A stretch of 64,000 nt of DNA from Caldifarciminota bacterium. Lineage in GTDB: Bacteria > Hydrothermota > UBA3073. The notes beneath the pieces are model-generated. The model was not told the DNA's origin. It was given only the letters and a program-made list of their open reading frames with translations, and did no database searches. The position numbers and the translations under genes were made by a program. Of this stretch, positions 1 to 9,398 are shown piece after piece. Numbering within the stretch: the first letter of the stretch is position 1; each line of letters begins with the position of its first letter. The DNA is taken from assembly GCA_023129165.1 (NCBI GenBank), contig JAGMCL010000060.1:1-64000 (forward strand), given 5' to 3'.

Positions 1-353
1 GGGAATGTTTAACCACAGAGCACGTCCCGCCTTTGCGGGATCCCGAAGTAAGCGGGACAGAGATCGCTGAGTTAAAAGAAACATCTTAAGTTTGTAGATT
101 CTTGATTCGGTTTTCCCTATTGGTTATTAAAACTAAAGAGAATGGTGTTTTTTATCTACTTCAGTGTTTAGAAAAAATTTGGTTTAAGAGAGAATATGGA
201 GATTTTTAACTGCAGAGCACGTGGAGAACACAGAGGTAACTCTTTGGTGATTTTTGATTTTTTATCTATCATTTTGATGTTTGATTTTTAATATTATATG
301 TGACCTCTGTGGTTGATATTTTAAAATAACATCTCAACTAAGAATGATGGAAA

Positions 354-830
354 ATGAAAAAAGAAATTAATTTCGTGTTAAATAAAAAAAGGGTCAATAT
401 TACAACAGACCCTCTGAGAAGATTACTCGATGTTTTAAGAGAGGACCTCGGATTAAAAGGTGTAAAAGAAGGTTGTGGAGAGGGAGAGTGTGGTTCATGT
501 GCTGTCATCATAAATAATAGGATTGTTAATTCCTGTATTGTCGCAGTGGGTACAGTAGAGGGTGCGGAAATTATAACAATTGAGGGTTACAGGAAAACAA
601 AACAATACAAACTACTGGAGGATTCCTTTGCTGAAGCAGGTGCAGTTCAATGTGGGTTCTGTACTCCAGGAATTATAATGGCTGCCGAAACACTCTTAAG
701 AATAAATCCTGAACCTGATGAAAATGCGATAAGGGATGCAATCTCAGGTAATTTATGCAGGTGTACTGGCTATAATATGATCGTAGAAGGTATCAAAATT
801 GCCTCACAAAAAGGGAAGGGATTATGGTAA
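354..830 (+). CDS. (2Fe-2S)-binding small subunit of xanthine dehydrogenase/CO dehydrogenase family
   Basis: CGEGECGSC, CGFCTPG and CRCTGY double [2Fe-2S] motifs; overlaps the FAD-subunit gene. Confidence 0.93.
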   Translation: MKKEINFVLNKKRVNITTDPLRRLLDVLREDLGLKGVKEGCGEGECGSCAVIINNRIVNSCIVAVGTVEGAEIITIEGYRKTKQYKLLEDSFAEAGAVQCGFCTPGIIMAAETLLRINPEPDENAIRDAISGNLCRCTGYNMIVEGIKIASQKGKGLW

Positions 831-1669
831 GTGCATACAGACCAGAAAATCTCAAAGAAGCATTGCTCAGGAGAAAAGAATTCAGGGTAATTCCTTTTGC
901 AGGTGGTACTGACCTTATGGTAAAAGGAAGAAGATGGTCCGGGCTTGCTCCTCATTTCAAACTACCTGTTCTTTTTATCGGACACCTTGGTGAGCTCAAG
1001 AATGTGGAATTGGAACAAAACTGCTTGAGAATCGGCTCTTGCTGTACGTTGAGCTATCTTCTTGAAAACGAGAATATGCCTCAGGCAATAAAAATAGCAT
1101 TATGGATGTTCGCCTCTCCTGCAATAAGAAATATCGGAACCATTGGAGGAAATATATGTAATGCCTCCCCTGCAGGCGATACCCTCCCGGTTCTATATGC
1201 TGTGAATGCCTCAGTAGTCCTGAAAAACATGAACGGCATAAGGGAAGTACCAATTGAACAATTTATAAAAGGGGTGGGCAAAACAGTTCTACAGGATGAT
1301 GAACTTTTAAAAGAAATTATTATACCTATAAAGAGTTTTGACATAATTTATTATAGAAAAATAGGCACAAGGAAGGCAAATGCGCTCTCAAAGATTTCTT
1401 TCCTCGGACTTGCCAAAATGAAAAATGGTTTGATTGAGGATATCAGAATTTCTTTTGGAGCTGTTGCTCCAACTGTTGTAGGGTCGAGGGAGATTGAAGA
1501 CAGACTGAAAGGGAAAACAAAAAAAGACATTAAACAGATAATCCCTGAAATTTGTAGTCAATATTCTACTCTATTAAAACCCATAGACGACCAGAGGTCG
1601 AATGCTTATTATAGAAAGACAGTTTCACTCAGGCTATTAAAACATTTCTTAACCACGGAGATATTATGA
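824..1669 (+). CDS. FAD-binding subunit (CoxM/XdhB-type) of molybdenum hydroxylase
   Basis: PFAGGTDLMV and RNIGTIGGNICNASPAGDTLPVLYA motifs typical of CoxM; overlaps the upstream gene. Confidence 0.92.
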   Translation: MVSAYRPENLKEALLRRKEFRVIPFAGGTDLMVKGRRWSGLAPHFKLPVLFIGHLGELKNVELEQNCLRIGSCCTLSYLLENENMPQAIKIALWMFASPAIRNIGTIGGNICNASPAGDTLPVLYAVNASVVLKNMNGIREVPIEQFIKGVGKTVLQDDELLKEIIIPIKSFDIIYYRKIGTRKANALSKISFLGLAKMKNGLIEDIRISFGAVAPTVVGSREIEDRLKGKTKKDIKQIIPEICSQYSTLLKPIDDQRSNAYYRKTVSLRLLKHFLTTEIL

Positions 1670-1699
1670 GAAGAGATTCGGCAACAATCTTTACAGAGC

Positions 1700-2449
1700 T
1701 TGCTTTTTCAATTATCTGATATGGATTTAATTAAAGATTTAATATCAATTGTTTCTTCTTATCCAGTCAAAGAGGTGTTTGTAGGAATATTCCAGACACT
1801 GGTCTGGAGTAGAAACTGTGGTCTTTCAAGCACTTTAAAACAAGAGAGATGTCCCCATGTTGGCGTTAGAGAATCCGGCAGTCTAATTAACAAAAATGTA
1901 AAAGAACTTTCCCAATATCTACTTTCGGATAATCTCCTTGAAGCATCTATCGGAATGGCTGCAATAAATAGTGCTTTATATATTGAAAGAGAAAAATTGG
2001 AAGCACTGAATGCAAAGGATTTGATTCTGGAAAAAGGAAAGGGTAAAATCGTTGGTGTAATAGGAAACTTTCCCTTTCTGGGTAAAATAAAGCATAAGTT
2101 TAATGAACTTTATATTTTTGAAAAATTCCCTGGTGAGGGTGACCTCAAGGAAGAGGAGATTCAAGAATTTCTTCCCCGAGCTGATGTGGTTGCAATAACT
2201 GGGACATCCATCCCCAATCATACCTTTGAAAATATAGTAAAGTATACAAAAAGAGAAAGTTATATTATAGTACTTGGTCCCAGTACTCCGGTTTCACCTT
2301 TACTCTTTGAGTATGGTGTAGATGCAATTTCAGGAATTCTTGTTCAGGATATTCCCTTTATCATTTCTCAGGTTAAGGAACCTACACCCTTTAGGTATCT
2401 GAAGGGTGTGGATTATGTTACTCTTGTGAGGGAGGATTATTTTGCTTGA
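1700..2449 (+). CDS. DUF364/DUF4213-type putative heavy-metal chelation protein
   Basis: VGVRESGSL...EASIGMAAINSAL and Rossmann-like C-terminus (GTSIPNHTFENI, GPSTP); start uncertain (TTG). Confidence 0.75.
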   Translation: MLFQLSDMDLIKDLISIVSSYPVKEVFVGIFQTLVWSRNCGLSSTLKQERCPHVGVRESGSLINKNVKELSQYLLSDNLLEASIGMAAINSALYIEREKLEALNAKDLILEKGKGKIVGVIGNFPFLGKIKHKFNELYIFEKFPGEGDLKEEEIQEFLPRADVVAITGTSIPNHTFENIVKYTKRESYIIVLGPSTPVSPLLFEYGVDAISGILVQDIPFIISQVKEPTPFRYLKGVDYVTLVREDYFA

Positions 2450-3269
2450 TATCTATGAAGAAATATTGAAATTAAAAAAGAGCGGTGGAGAAGGAGTTCT
2501 TATTACTGTTGTGGGGAAAGATGGACATGGACCTGCGAGTATCGGAGATAAAATGCTTGTTTTAAACAATGGAAAAAAGAAAGGAACTGTAGGTGGTGGG
2601 GCAATGGAAGAGGAAATTTCGAGAGAGACAAAAGAGATTTTAAAGAAGAGAAAAAATATTCTAAAGAGGTATGTTTTGAGTGAAAATAACTCTATTATGG
2701 ATGCAAAAGATACAGGAATGATCTGTGGTGGGAATATCACCCTCTTTTATGAACATATCTGTCCTTGTGCCAGAATATACATCTTTGGGGCAGGTCATAT
2801 TGGAAAGGCACTTGCTTATCACCTAAAGAATTTAGATTATTATATAACACTGATTGATAACAGAGAGAATGCACTCAGAAACTACGAAGGTTCCCATAAG
2901 ACCATAACTGGAAATTACACAGACATACTTAAGGGTGAATATATTCCTCAAGGCAGCTTTTTCATTGTTACAACCTATTCTCACGAACTTGATTATGTTG
3001 TTTTAAAAAGGATATATGAAGCCAAATGGAAACCGAAATATATCGGGCTCGTTGCCTCACAAAGAAAGGGGGAAACAATATTAAAAAAACTGCTTAATAA
3101 CATCGGAAAAGATATAGACTTAAGTATTTTATATACGCCAGTCGGTCTTGATATTGGTGGAACAACTCCTGATGAGATTGCAATCTCTATTATATCTGAA
3201 ATTCAGTCACTGCGTTATGGTAAAAAGATTCATAAACATTTGGGGAAAAAATGGTCTGTCTTATCATAG
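2442..3269 (+). CDS. XdhC/CoxI family molybdenum hydroxylase maturation protein
   Basis: TVGGGAMEEEI and Rossmann IYIFGAGHIGKALA motif; overlaps both neighbours. Confidence 0.9.
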   Translation: MLDIYEEILKLKKSGGEGVLITVVGKDGHGPASIGDKMLVLNNGKKKGTVGGGAMEEEISRETKEILKKRKNILKRYVLSENNSIMDAKDTGMICGGNITLFYEHICPCARIYIFGAGHIGKALAYHLKNLDYYITLIDNRENALRNYEGSHKTITGNYTDILKGEYIPQGSFFIVTTYSHELDYVVLKRIYEAKWKPKYIGLVASQRKGETILKKLLNNIGKDIDLSILYTPVGLDIGGTTPDEIAISIISEIQSLRYGKKIHKHLGKKWSVLS

Positions 3270-3754
3270 GAGAAATTAATCAGGGAAAGACCCAAAAAAT
3301 ACTCTCAGTATACAATAGAAAAAAACAGGGTGATGGGTTTATAACAAGAAAATTATTCAAGAATAATACCTTTATAGGATATGAAATTGTGAGATTATCG
3401 ACAGAAAAATCAGTTCCCTTTGCATACATGAGAGATTACGCACCCTCTGAATGGGATGAGATTTATAAATATGGTCCTTACACCTTTTCAAGGAAAGCAT
3501 TTACCTTCGCAGAAAATATAGTTGATGAAATAATAAAAAAAAGAATTAACCCCATCTTTATTGATGAAGTTGGACCACTTGAACTTCAAGGAAAGGGATT
3601 TTTCAGGACTCTAAAAGAAGTCTTAAACACCGAAAAAGATATATACATAACTGTGAGAGACCATTGTGTTGATGAAGTTATTAAAAAATTTAATATTAGA
3701 AAATATGATGTAATAAAATTAAAAAATTCCAACAAAGGAGAAATTCGTGATTAA
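3251..3754 (+). CDS. THEP1-like nucleoside-triphosphatase
   Basis: P-loop GEINQGKTQ, IFIDEVGPLEL Walker B-like motif. Confidence 0.75.
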   Translation: MVCLIIGEINQGKTQKILSVYNRKKQGDGFITRKLFKNNTFIGYEIVRLSTEKSVPFAYMRDYAPSEWDEIYKYGPYTFSRKAFTFAENIVDEIIKKRINPIFIDEVGPLELQGKGFFRTLKEVLNTEKDIYITVRDHCVDEVIKKFNIRKYDVIKLKNSNKGEIRD

Positions 3755-5207
3755 TCTTACAATTAACAAAGAGCAACTTGAAAGGACTGTTAAAAGATGC
3801 AGAGATAGGGGTATTATAGTTCCAACCTTTGAACAGATGAAGAATCCCTCATTTATACCGGAGAATATAAAAGGAGAACTGAAAAGCATAGGATTATGGG
3901 ATGTCCATCCAAGAAATCTTTTCAGAATTACATGGAAAAATGAACCCAAACCAGATGGTGGTGGATATGGCGGAGTTAATTACATGATACTACCCTCTGA
4001 ACTAACTGGTGTAAAGCCGAAAATAATCGCCCTTGTAGGTAAGTGGTTCCCCACAGGCTCACATAAGGTTGGGGCTACCTTTGGATGTATTGCACCCAAC
4101 CTGATTACAGGTCAATTTGACCCCACAAGACAAAAGGCTGTATGGCCATCAACCGGGAATTATTGTCGGGGAGGCGCATATGTTGCTTCGCTCCTTTCCT
4201 GTGAATCCATCGCAATTCTTCCTGAGGAGATGTCAAAGGAAAGATTTGAATGGCTTGCATCAATCGCAGGAGAGGTTATTGCAACTCCAGGATGTGAAAG
4301 TAATGTTAAAGAGATATTCGATAAATGCTGGGAACTCAGAAAAACAAGGGATGACCTTGTCATTTTCAACCAGTTTGATGAGTTCGGAAATCATCTCTGG
4401 CATTACGTAGTAACAGGAAGTGCCATGGAAGAGGCGTTGAACAAGGAAATGGGAGAAGATGATAACTATGCAGGGGTTGTCCTTTCTTCTGGTTCTTCGG
4501 GAACACTTGGAAGCGGGGACTATCTAAAAGGTATTTATCCAGCATCCAGAATTGCCGTCGGAGAAGCACTTCAGTGCCCAACACTTCTAATAAATGGTTA
4601 TGGTGGTCATAGAATTGAGGGAATAGGGGATAAACATGTTCCCTGGATTCATAATGTCAGGAACACAGATATGGTGATAGCAGTGGATGATGAACATTCT
4701 ATGAGACTTTTAAGGCTATTCAACGAACCTGTTGGTAAAAGATATCTTAGAGAGCAGGGAATCCTTGAAGATATAACAGAAAATCTCAATCTTCTCGGTA
4801 TCTCTTCAATTGGTAATATGATTGCTGCAATAAAATTCGCTAAATATTATGAGCTTACAGATAAAGATGTAATTCTTACAGTTTTCACCGATTCTATGGA
4901 ACTTTATGATTCGAGGCTCGAGGAGCTGAATGAAAAAAAAGGGATATATAAAAAAACTGATGCAATAAGAGATTTTGAACTCCTGATGAATCTTGGTATA
5001 GATTATGTTTTAGAACTTTCACATTATGATAAAAAAAGAATCCATAATCTTAAGTATTATACCTGGGTCGAACAGCAAGGCAGGAATATGGAGGAATTAA
5101 ATAAACAGTGGTACAACCACACGGAATATTGGGCTGAATTTCACAATCAGGTTCCTAAAATAGACAAATTAATAAACGAATTTAATGAAAGAGTAGGGTT
5201 GATATAA
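3747..5207 (+). CDS. Pyridoxal-phosphate-dependent enzyme (fold type II, cysteine synthase/ammonia-lyase-like)
   Basis: GSHKVGA PLP-lysine motif, SSGSSGTLG phosphate-binding loop. Confidence 0.8.
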   Translation: MINLTINKEQLERTVKRCRDRGIIVPTFEQMKNPSFIPENIKGELKSIGLWDVHPRNLFRITWKNEPKPDGGGYGGVNYMILPSELTGVKPKIIALVGKWFPTGSHKVGATFGCIAPNLITGQFDPTRQKAVWPSTGNYCRGGAYVASLLSCESIAILPEEMSKERFEWLASIAGEVIATPGCESNVKEIFDKCWELRKTRDDLVIFNQFDEFGNHLWHYVVTGSAMEEALNKEMGEDDNYAGVVLSSGSSGTLGSGDYLKGIYPASRIAVGEALQCPTLLINGYGGHRIEGIGDKHVPWIHNVRNTDMVIAVDDEHSMRLLRLFNEPVGKRYLREQGILEDITENLNLLGISSIGNMIAAIKFAKYYELTDKDVILTVFTDSMELYDSRLEELNEKKGIYKKTDAIRDFELLMNLGIDYVLELSHYDKKRIHNLKYYTWVEQQGRNMEELNKQWYNHTEYWAEFHNQVPKIDKLINEFNERVGLI

Positions 5208-6583
5208 TGATACTGCTTAAAAATTGTTTTTACATTGCTACTTTTAATAACAAGTACGATGAACTAAAAAACCATGACATCCTTATTGAGGACAATATTA
5301 TAAAAAAAATTTCACCCTCAATACAGTTGTCCTCACAGGAATTAGAAAACACAGATGTGATAGACTGCTCCCACTTCCTTGTAATACCTGGAATGGTTAA
5401 CACCCACCATCATCTCTACCAAACCGTTACAAGAAATCTTCCAGTAGCTCAGAATACAAAACTATTTGACTGGCTTGCTTATCTGTATCCCATATGGGGA
5501 TGTATGGATGAGGAGGCAATTTACTATTCCACGCTTTTAGGAAGCGCTGAACTATTGAAAACAGGTGCCACCACAACAACAGACCAGATGTATTTGTATC
5601 CTTATGACTTCAAAGGTGACTTGATGGAAATTCAGTTTGAAGCAGCTACAAGAGTCGGGATACGTTTTTCTCCTGCAAGGGGTTCTATGACAAGAGGTAA
5701 AAGCAATGGGGGGCTTCCCCCAGATCATTTAGTTCAGAGCACCGAAGAGGTGATTAAAGATATGGTAAGGGTAATTGAAAAATTTCATAACCCTAAACCA
5801 CTGGCAATGAAGAAGATTGTTCTTGCGCCCTGCAGCCCATTTTCTGTTGATAAAGAGGTAATGCTTGAAACGGCTCGGATTGGAAGGAAATACAATGTAG
5901 TAATTCATACCCATCTTGCAGAAACTGAGGATGAAGAGAGATACTGCCTTGAAAAATATGGAAAGAGACCTCTTGCTCTCATGGAAGAATGGAGGTGGCT
6001 GGGAGATGATGTGTATTTTGCCCATGGAATATGGTTTAAAAATGATGAGCTTAAAGTCCTGAAAGATTCAAATACAGGTATCGCACATTGTCCAACCTCC
6101 AACATGAGATTGGGTTCTGGCATTGCTAAAGTAAAGCAGATGTTAAGTATGGGAATCCGGGTGGGACTTGGAGTGGATGGTTCTGCCTCTAACGATTCAT
6201 CTGACATGCTTGGAGAGGTAAGGAATGCAATGCTCCTTCAGAGGGTGCAATATGGCCCAGATGCATTAACTGCAAGACAGGCACTCAATATGGCAACAAG
6301 AAACGGTGCAGACTTGTTGAAATTAGATGGACTGGGAAAGATAGAGCAGGATATGGGTGCAGACCTTGCCCTTTATGATATGTTCAAACTTCAATATGCA
6401 GGTGCAATTGAAGACCCACTCGCTGCAATCGTCTTTTCTGGTTATAACCACGAAACGGCATATACAATCGTGAATGGAAAGGTTGTTGTCAGGAATGGTA
6501 AACTTGTGTGTTATGATGAAGAGGAGATTGTAGTTAAGGCGAATGAGATAACAAAAAGAATCGTAAATAATTCGAAAACATAA
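5207..6583 (+). CDS. Amidohydrolase, 8-oxoguanine deaminase/SsnA-like
   Basis: PGMVNTHHHLYQT metal motif, HTHLAET, LGVDGSASND; start overlaps previous stop (taatg). Confidence 0.88.
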   Translation: MILLKNCFYIATFNNKYDELKNHDILIEDNIIKKISPSIQLSSQELENTDVIDCSHFLVIPGMVNTHHHLYQTVTRNLPVAQNTKLFDWLAYLYPIWGCMDEEAIYYSTLLGSAELLKTGATTTTDQMYLYPYDFKGDLMEIQFEAATRVGIRFSPARGSMTRGKSNGGLPPDHLVQSTEEVIKDMVRVIEKFHNPKPLAMKKIVLAPCSPFSVDKEVMLETARIGRKYNVVIHTHLAETEDEERYCLEKYGKRPLALMEEWRWLGDDVYFAHGIWFKNDELKVLKDSNTGIAHCPTSNMRLGSGIAKVKQMLSMGIRVGLGVDGSASNDSSDMLGEVRNAMLLQRVQYGPDALTARQALNMATRNGADLLKLDGLGKIEQDMGADLALYDMFKLQYAGAIEDPLAAIVFSGYNHETAYTIVNGKVVVRNGKLVCYDEEEIVVKANEITKRIVNNSKT

Positions 6584-6655
6584 ATCAAGTTTAGTTGAAA
6601 AATTATATATACAACGAGGAACAAAAAAAGGAATAAGCTAATGGGAATTTTTTTC

Positions 6656-6685
6656 TTGACAAATCGCCCTTTTTGGGTGTATTAT
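6656..6685 (+). promoter_or_regulatory. Candidate sigma70 promoter TTGACA-N18-TATTAT
   Basis: Direct motif match upstream of the sORF at 6717 and the gene at 6792. Confidence 0.5.
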
Positions 6686-6716
6686 TATATAGATATTATA
6701 CAAGGAGGTACTAGAT

Positions 6717-6779
6717 ATGGTTTTATTAGAAGGGCAGCTTTTTATGTATAAAAGTATGCAGATTTTTTACACTCTTTAA
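6717..6779 (+). CDS. Candidate 20-aa leader/small ORF (MVLLEGQLFMYKSMQIFYTL)
   Basis: AAGGAGGT 7 nt before the ATG; stop codon 12 nt before the ATG of the next gene. Confidence 0.35.
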   Translation: MVLLEGQLFMYKSMQIFYTL

Positions 6780-6791
6780 CAAGGAGACATC

Positions 6792-9059
6792 ATGAAGTTA
6801 TTTGTAGTCCTTTTATGTCTCTCTATTATAAGCGGCTCAGTCCAGGGAAGGAATATCACAACGCTTGAGGGTAAAGAGATGAGATGCGTTAGGGACGAAT
6901 CTGTTGCACCCTCCTTTGAAAGAAGGGAAGTAGTCTCTATTACTAAGCTAATGTTAGGTTACGAGCTAAAAGACAGTATAGATTGGATTTATTCAGATTC
7001 CCTCTTCTTACATTGCGTAATTCCATCAGGTGGAAGAGCCATCTTCGCTATAGATACAGGAACTGATACCATTGAAATAGTTGAAGTACATGAATCCCTA
7101 CCAGATTCAATATTGGATGCAATAGATTATGCACCTTTGTGGTTAAGAGACGACCTTGTTGACAACTTCGCAAAACTTCCTGCTGACACTCAGGGTATCT
7201 ATGCAAATATCATCTTGAATGCTCCAGCAGCCTGGGTGGATGAGGTTGCATATCAAGTAGCACATGTTGGTCCTGAGATTCTCTCTGACACCTCCTTTGC
7301 CCCCGAACTTGTGACTGTTAATGCTGAGTATCTTTACAAAAACGATTCCCTCCTGCGTTATGTTGATATTATTGATTATGGAGCACCAGGCGATGATAAT
7401 TACTACTCGACAGTAAGATACAGAGCACTTGAGAATGGGGATACTATTTATTATGAATTACCCCCTGGATATTATTATATGTACATTGTCCACCCTGAGG
7501 TATCTGATGAATCGCCAAGGATGGATTCCTATGTCTATAACAGGTTCTGGAGGGATTACCTCTTCTATGCCGCTGATTCTGGCTATCCTGTTCTATCTGA
7601 GAAACTCACGGGAGTTAAAATTATATGGGATGTTACTGATACAGCTCAGGTCTATCCTGCTGGAAGACCCTTTGATTCTACATGTTGTGCCCTTGACATC
7701 ATTGGTAATTGGGGTTCTGAGACTGTTCCACAGGCAGCAATGGGTAATAGACCCATTCAACCAAATGTAATAGCCCATGAGCACAATGGAAACTGCGGTG
7801 AGACTCAGGATGTTCTTCAGGCATCAGCAAGAGCCGCTCTTATTCCTGCTGTCGCCACTATGAATATTGCAGAAGACCATGTATGGTGCGAGTTCTATTA
7901 CAAAGGATGGCATGAATACCAGATTGACCTGGGACATGGAGTAACCCATATCAACGATTTTAGAACCAGTTATGACAGGGATATGACAGGAAGTCCTGGT
8001 GGTAAGGAGATCTCCTCTGTATGGAATTGGAGGTCGGATGGATTTGCCTGGACAGTTAGTGAAAAATATTCAAAATCATGTTCCCTTATAGTGCATGTTT
8101 ATGACCTCAATGGACACCCTGTTGATGGTGCCAGACTTTTGATCTATGCAGATAGCTCACCCTGGGGTGGAGGACTAACCACCTGGGGATTTACAGATGC
8201 TAATGGAAGGTGTGATTTTAGCCTTGGAAACAGGAGGGATTTCTACATACATATCTCCTCATCAATTGGTGATTATCCAGAGGGAGCAGATGAGATTGTA
8301 CAAATTATTTCTGGTTCACAGGATGGTGCTTCCTATTATAAGACCTTTTATCTCCCTGGTTCCATTCAATCTCCAGATGTGAGACTCATCACCCCTTCTG
8401 GTAGTGAATATGCCCGCAAACTCGACATCGGTATAAATGCTCCTTCTCTATTCGAACATGGTTATGCACGAGCCCGCAGAAAGACCCTGGACCCTGCACC
8501 TTTTTACCATACATACTCAGATAAAAAAACTCCTGGAAATATCGACTTCTTCGTCTGTGATGAGACAAATTACCTGAGCTACCTTGCAGGTGATGAATTT
8601 GAATCACCTGTAATAGGAGAAAATATCACTGATGAAGATATTTCATTTATTACACCTCAACTTGGTAGGTGGTATCTTGCAGTATCAAACGAGGATAAAA
8701 TTACAACTTCTAAAAGTATAAATATCTCACTCAGACTCTATAAGAACCCGGAATTCGGCATAGCTGAAGAGGAGCTCGCCTTTGGTTTCAACTTGAAGAG
8801 TATAGCACCAAATCCGTTTATGAAATCCACAACCATAAAATACGAAATCCCCTCTACATTAAAAACCAATATAGGTGTCTATGATATCTCAGGCAGACTG
8901 ATAAAAACCCTTATTAATGTATCTCAGAAACCAGGAAATTACACAGTCACCTGGGATTGCAAGGACGTGAAAGGTAGAATGGTGCCATCGGGTATCTACT
9001 TTGCAAGGCTTATGGCAGAGGGGTATAAGTCAACAAAGCGAATGGTGCTAATGAAATAA
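6792..9059 (+). CDS. Secreted transglutaminase-like protein with C-terminal T9SS/FlgD-like sorting domain
   Basis: Signal peptide; GNCGETQDVLQASARAALIPA...EDHVWCEFYYKGWHEYQIDLGHG Cys/His core; NPFMKSTTIKYEIP...GIYFARLMAEGYKSTKRMVLMK. Confidence 0.8.
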   Translation: MKLFVVLLCLSIISGSVQGRNITTLEGKEMRCVRDESVAPSFERREVVSITKLMLGYELKDSIDWIYSDSLFLHCVIPSGGRAIFAIDTGTDTIEIVEVHESLPDSILDAIDYAPLWLRDDLVDNFAKLPADTQGIYANIILNAPAAWVDEVAYQVAHVGPEILSDTSFAPELVTVNAEYLYKNDSLLRYVDIIDYGAPGDDNYYSTVRYRALENGDTIYYELPPGYYYMYIVHPEVSDESPRMDSYVYNRFWRDYLFYAADSGYPVLSEKLTGVKIIWDVTDTAQVYPAGRPFDSTCCALDIIGNWGSETVPQAAMGNRPIQPNVIAHEHNGNCGETQDVLQASARAALIPAVATMNIAEDHVWCEFYYKGWHEYQIDLGHGVTHINDFRTSYDRDMTGSPGGKEISSVWNWRSDGFAWTVSEKYSKSCSLIVHVYDLNGHPVDGARLLIYADSSPWGGGLTTWGFTDANGRCDFSLGNRRDFYIHISSSIGDYPEGADEIVQIISGSQDGASYYKTFYLPGSIQSPDVRLITPSGSEYARKLDIGINAPSLFEHGYARARRKTLDPAPFYHTYSDKKTPGNIDFFVCDETNYLSYLAGDEFESPVIGENITDEDISFITPQLGRWYLAVSNEDKITTSKSINISLRLYKNPEFGIAEEELAFGFNLKSIAPNPFMKSTTIKYEIPSTLKTNIGVYDISGRLIKTLINVSQKPGNYTVTWDCKDVKGRMVPSGIYFARLMAEGYKSTKRMVLMK

Positions 9060-9228
9060 AGGCTAAAATAATTTTAACCACAGAGAACACAGAGCTACAT
9101 TGAGTTAAAAATATACATCTCTCTGCTTTCTCCGCGCTCTCTGCGTTTTCTGCGACCTCTGTGGTTGAAAGTTAAATTATCTATTAGATACTGTAGAAAA
9201 GAATATGAAAGAATATGAAAGCAAAAAT

Positions 9229-9287
9229 GTAGGGGTTCGATTTATCGAACCCGTAAAAGAAACGGGTCGGATGAATCCGACCCCTAC
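9229..9287. repeat. 59-bp GTAGGGG-type palindromic repeat, copy 1
   Basis: GTAGGGGTTCGATTTATCGAACCC...GGGTCGGATgAATCCGACCCCTAC; second copy at 32437-32495. Confidence 0.9.
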
Positions 9288-9398
9288 AAGAATCAGGTGA
9301 AGGCAAGCAAAAAGTAGATAATTACTTTAAAAACTATAGGTCACGAAAATTAGTTGAGATATTTTTCACATTACCATCTATCAAAAAAAGGAGGAGAT

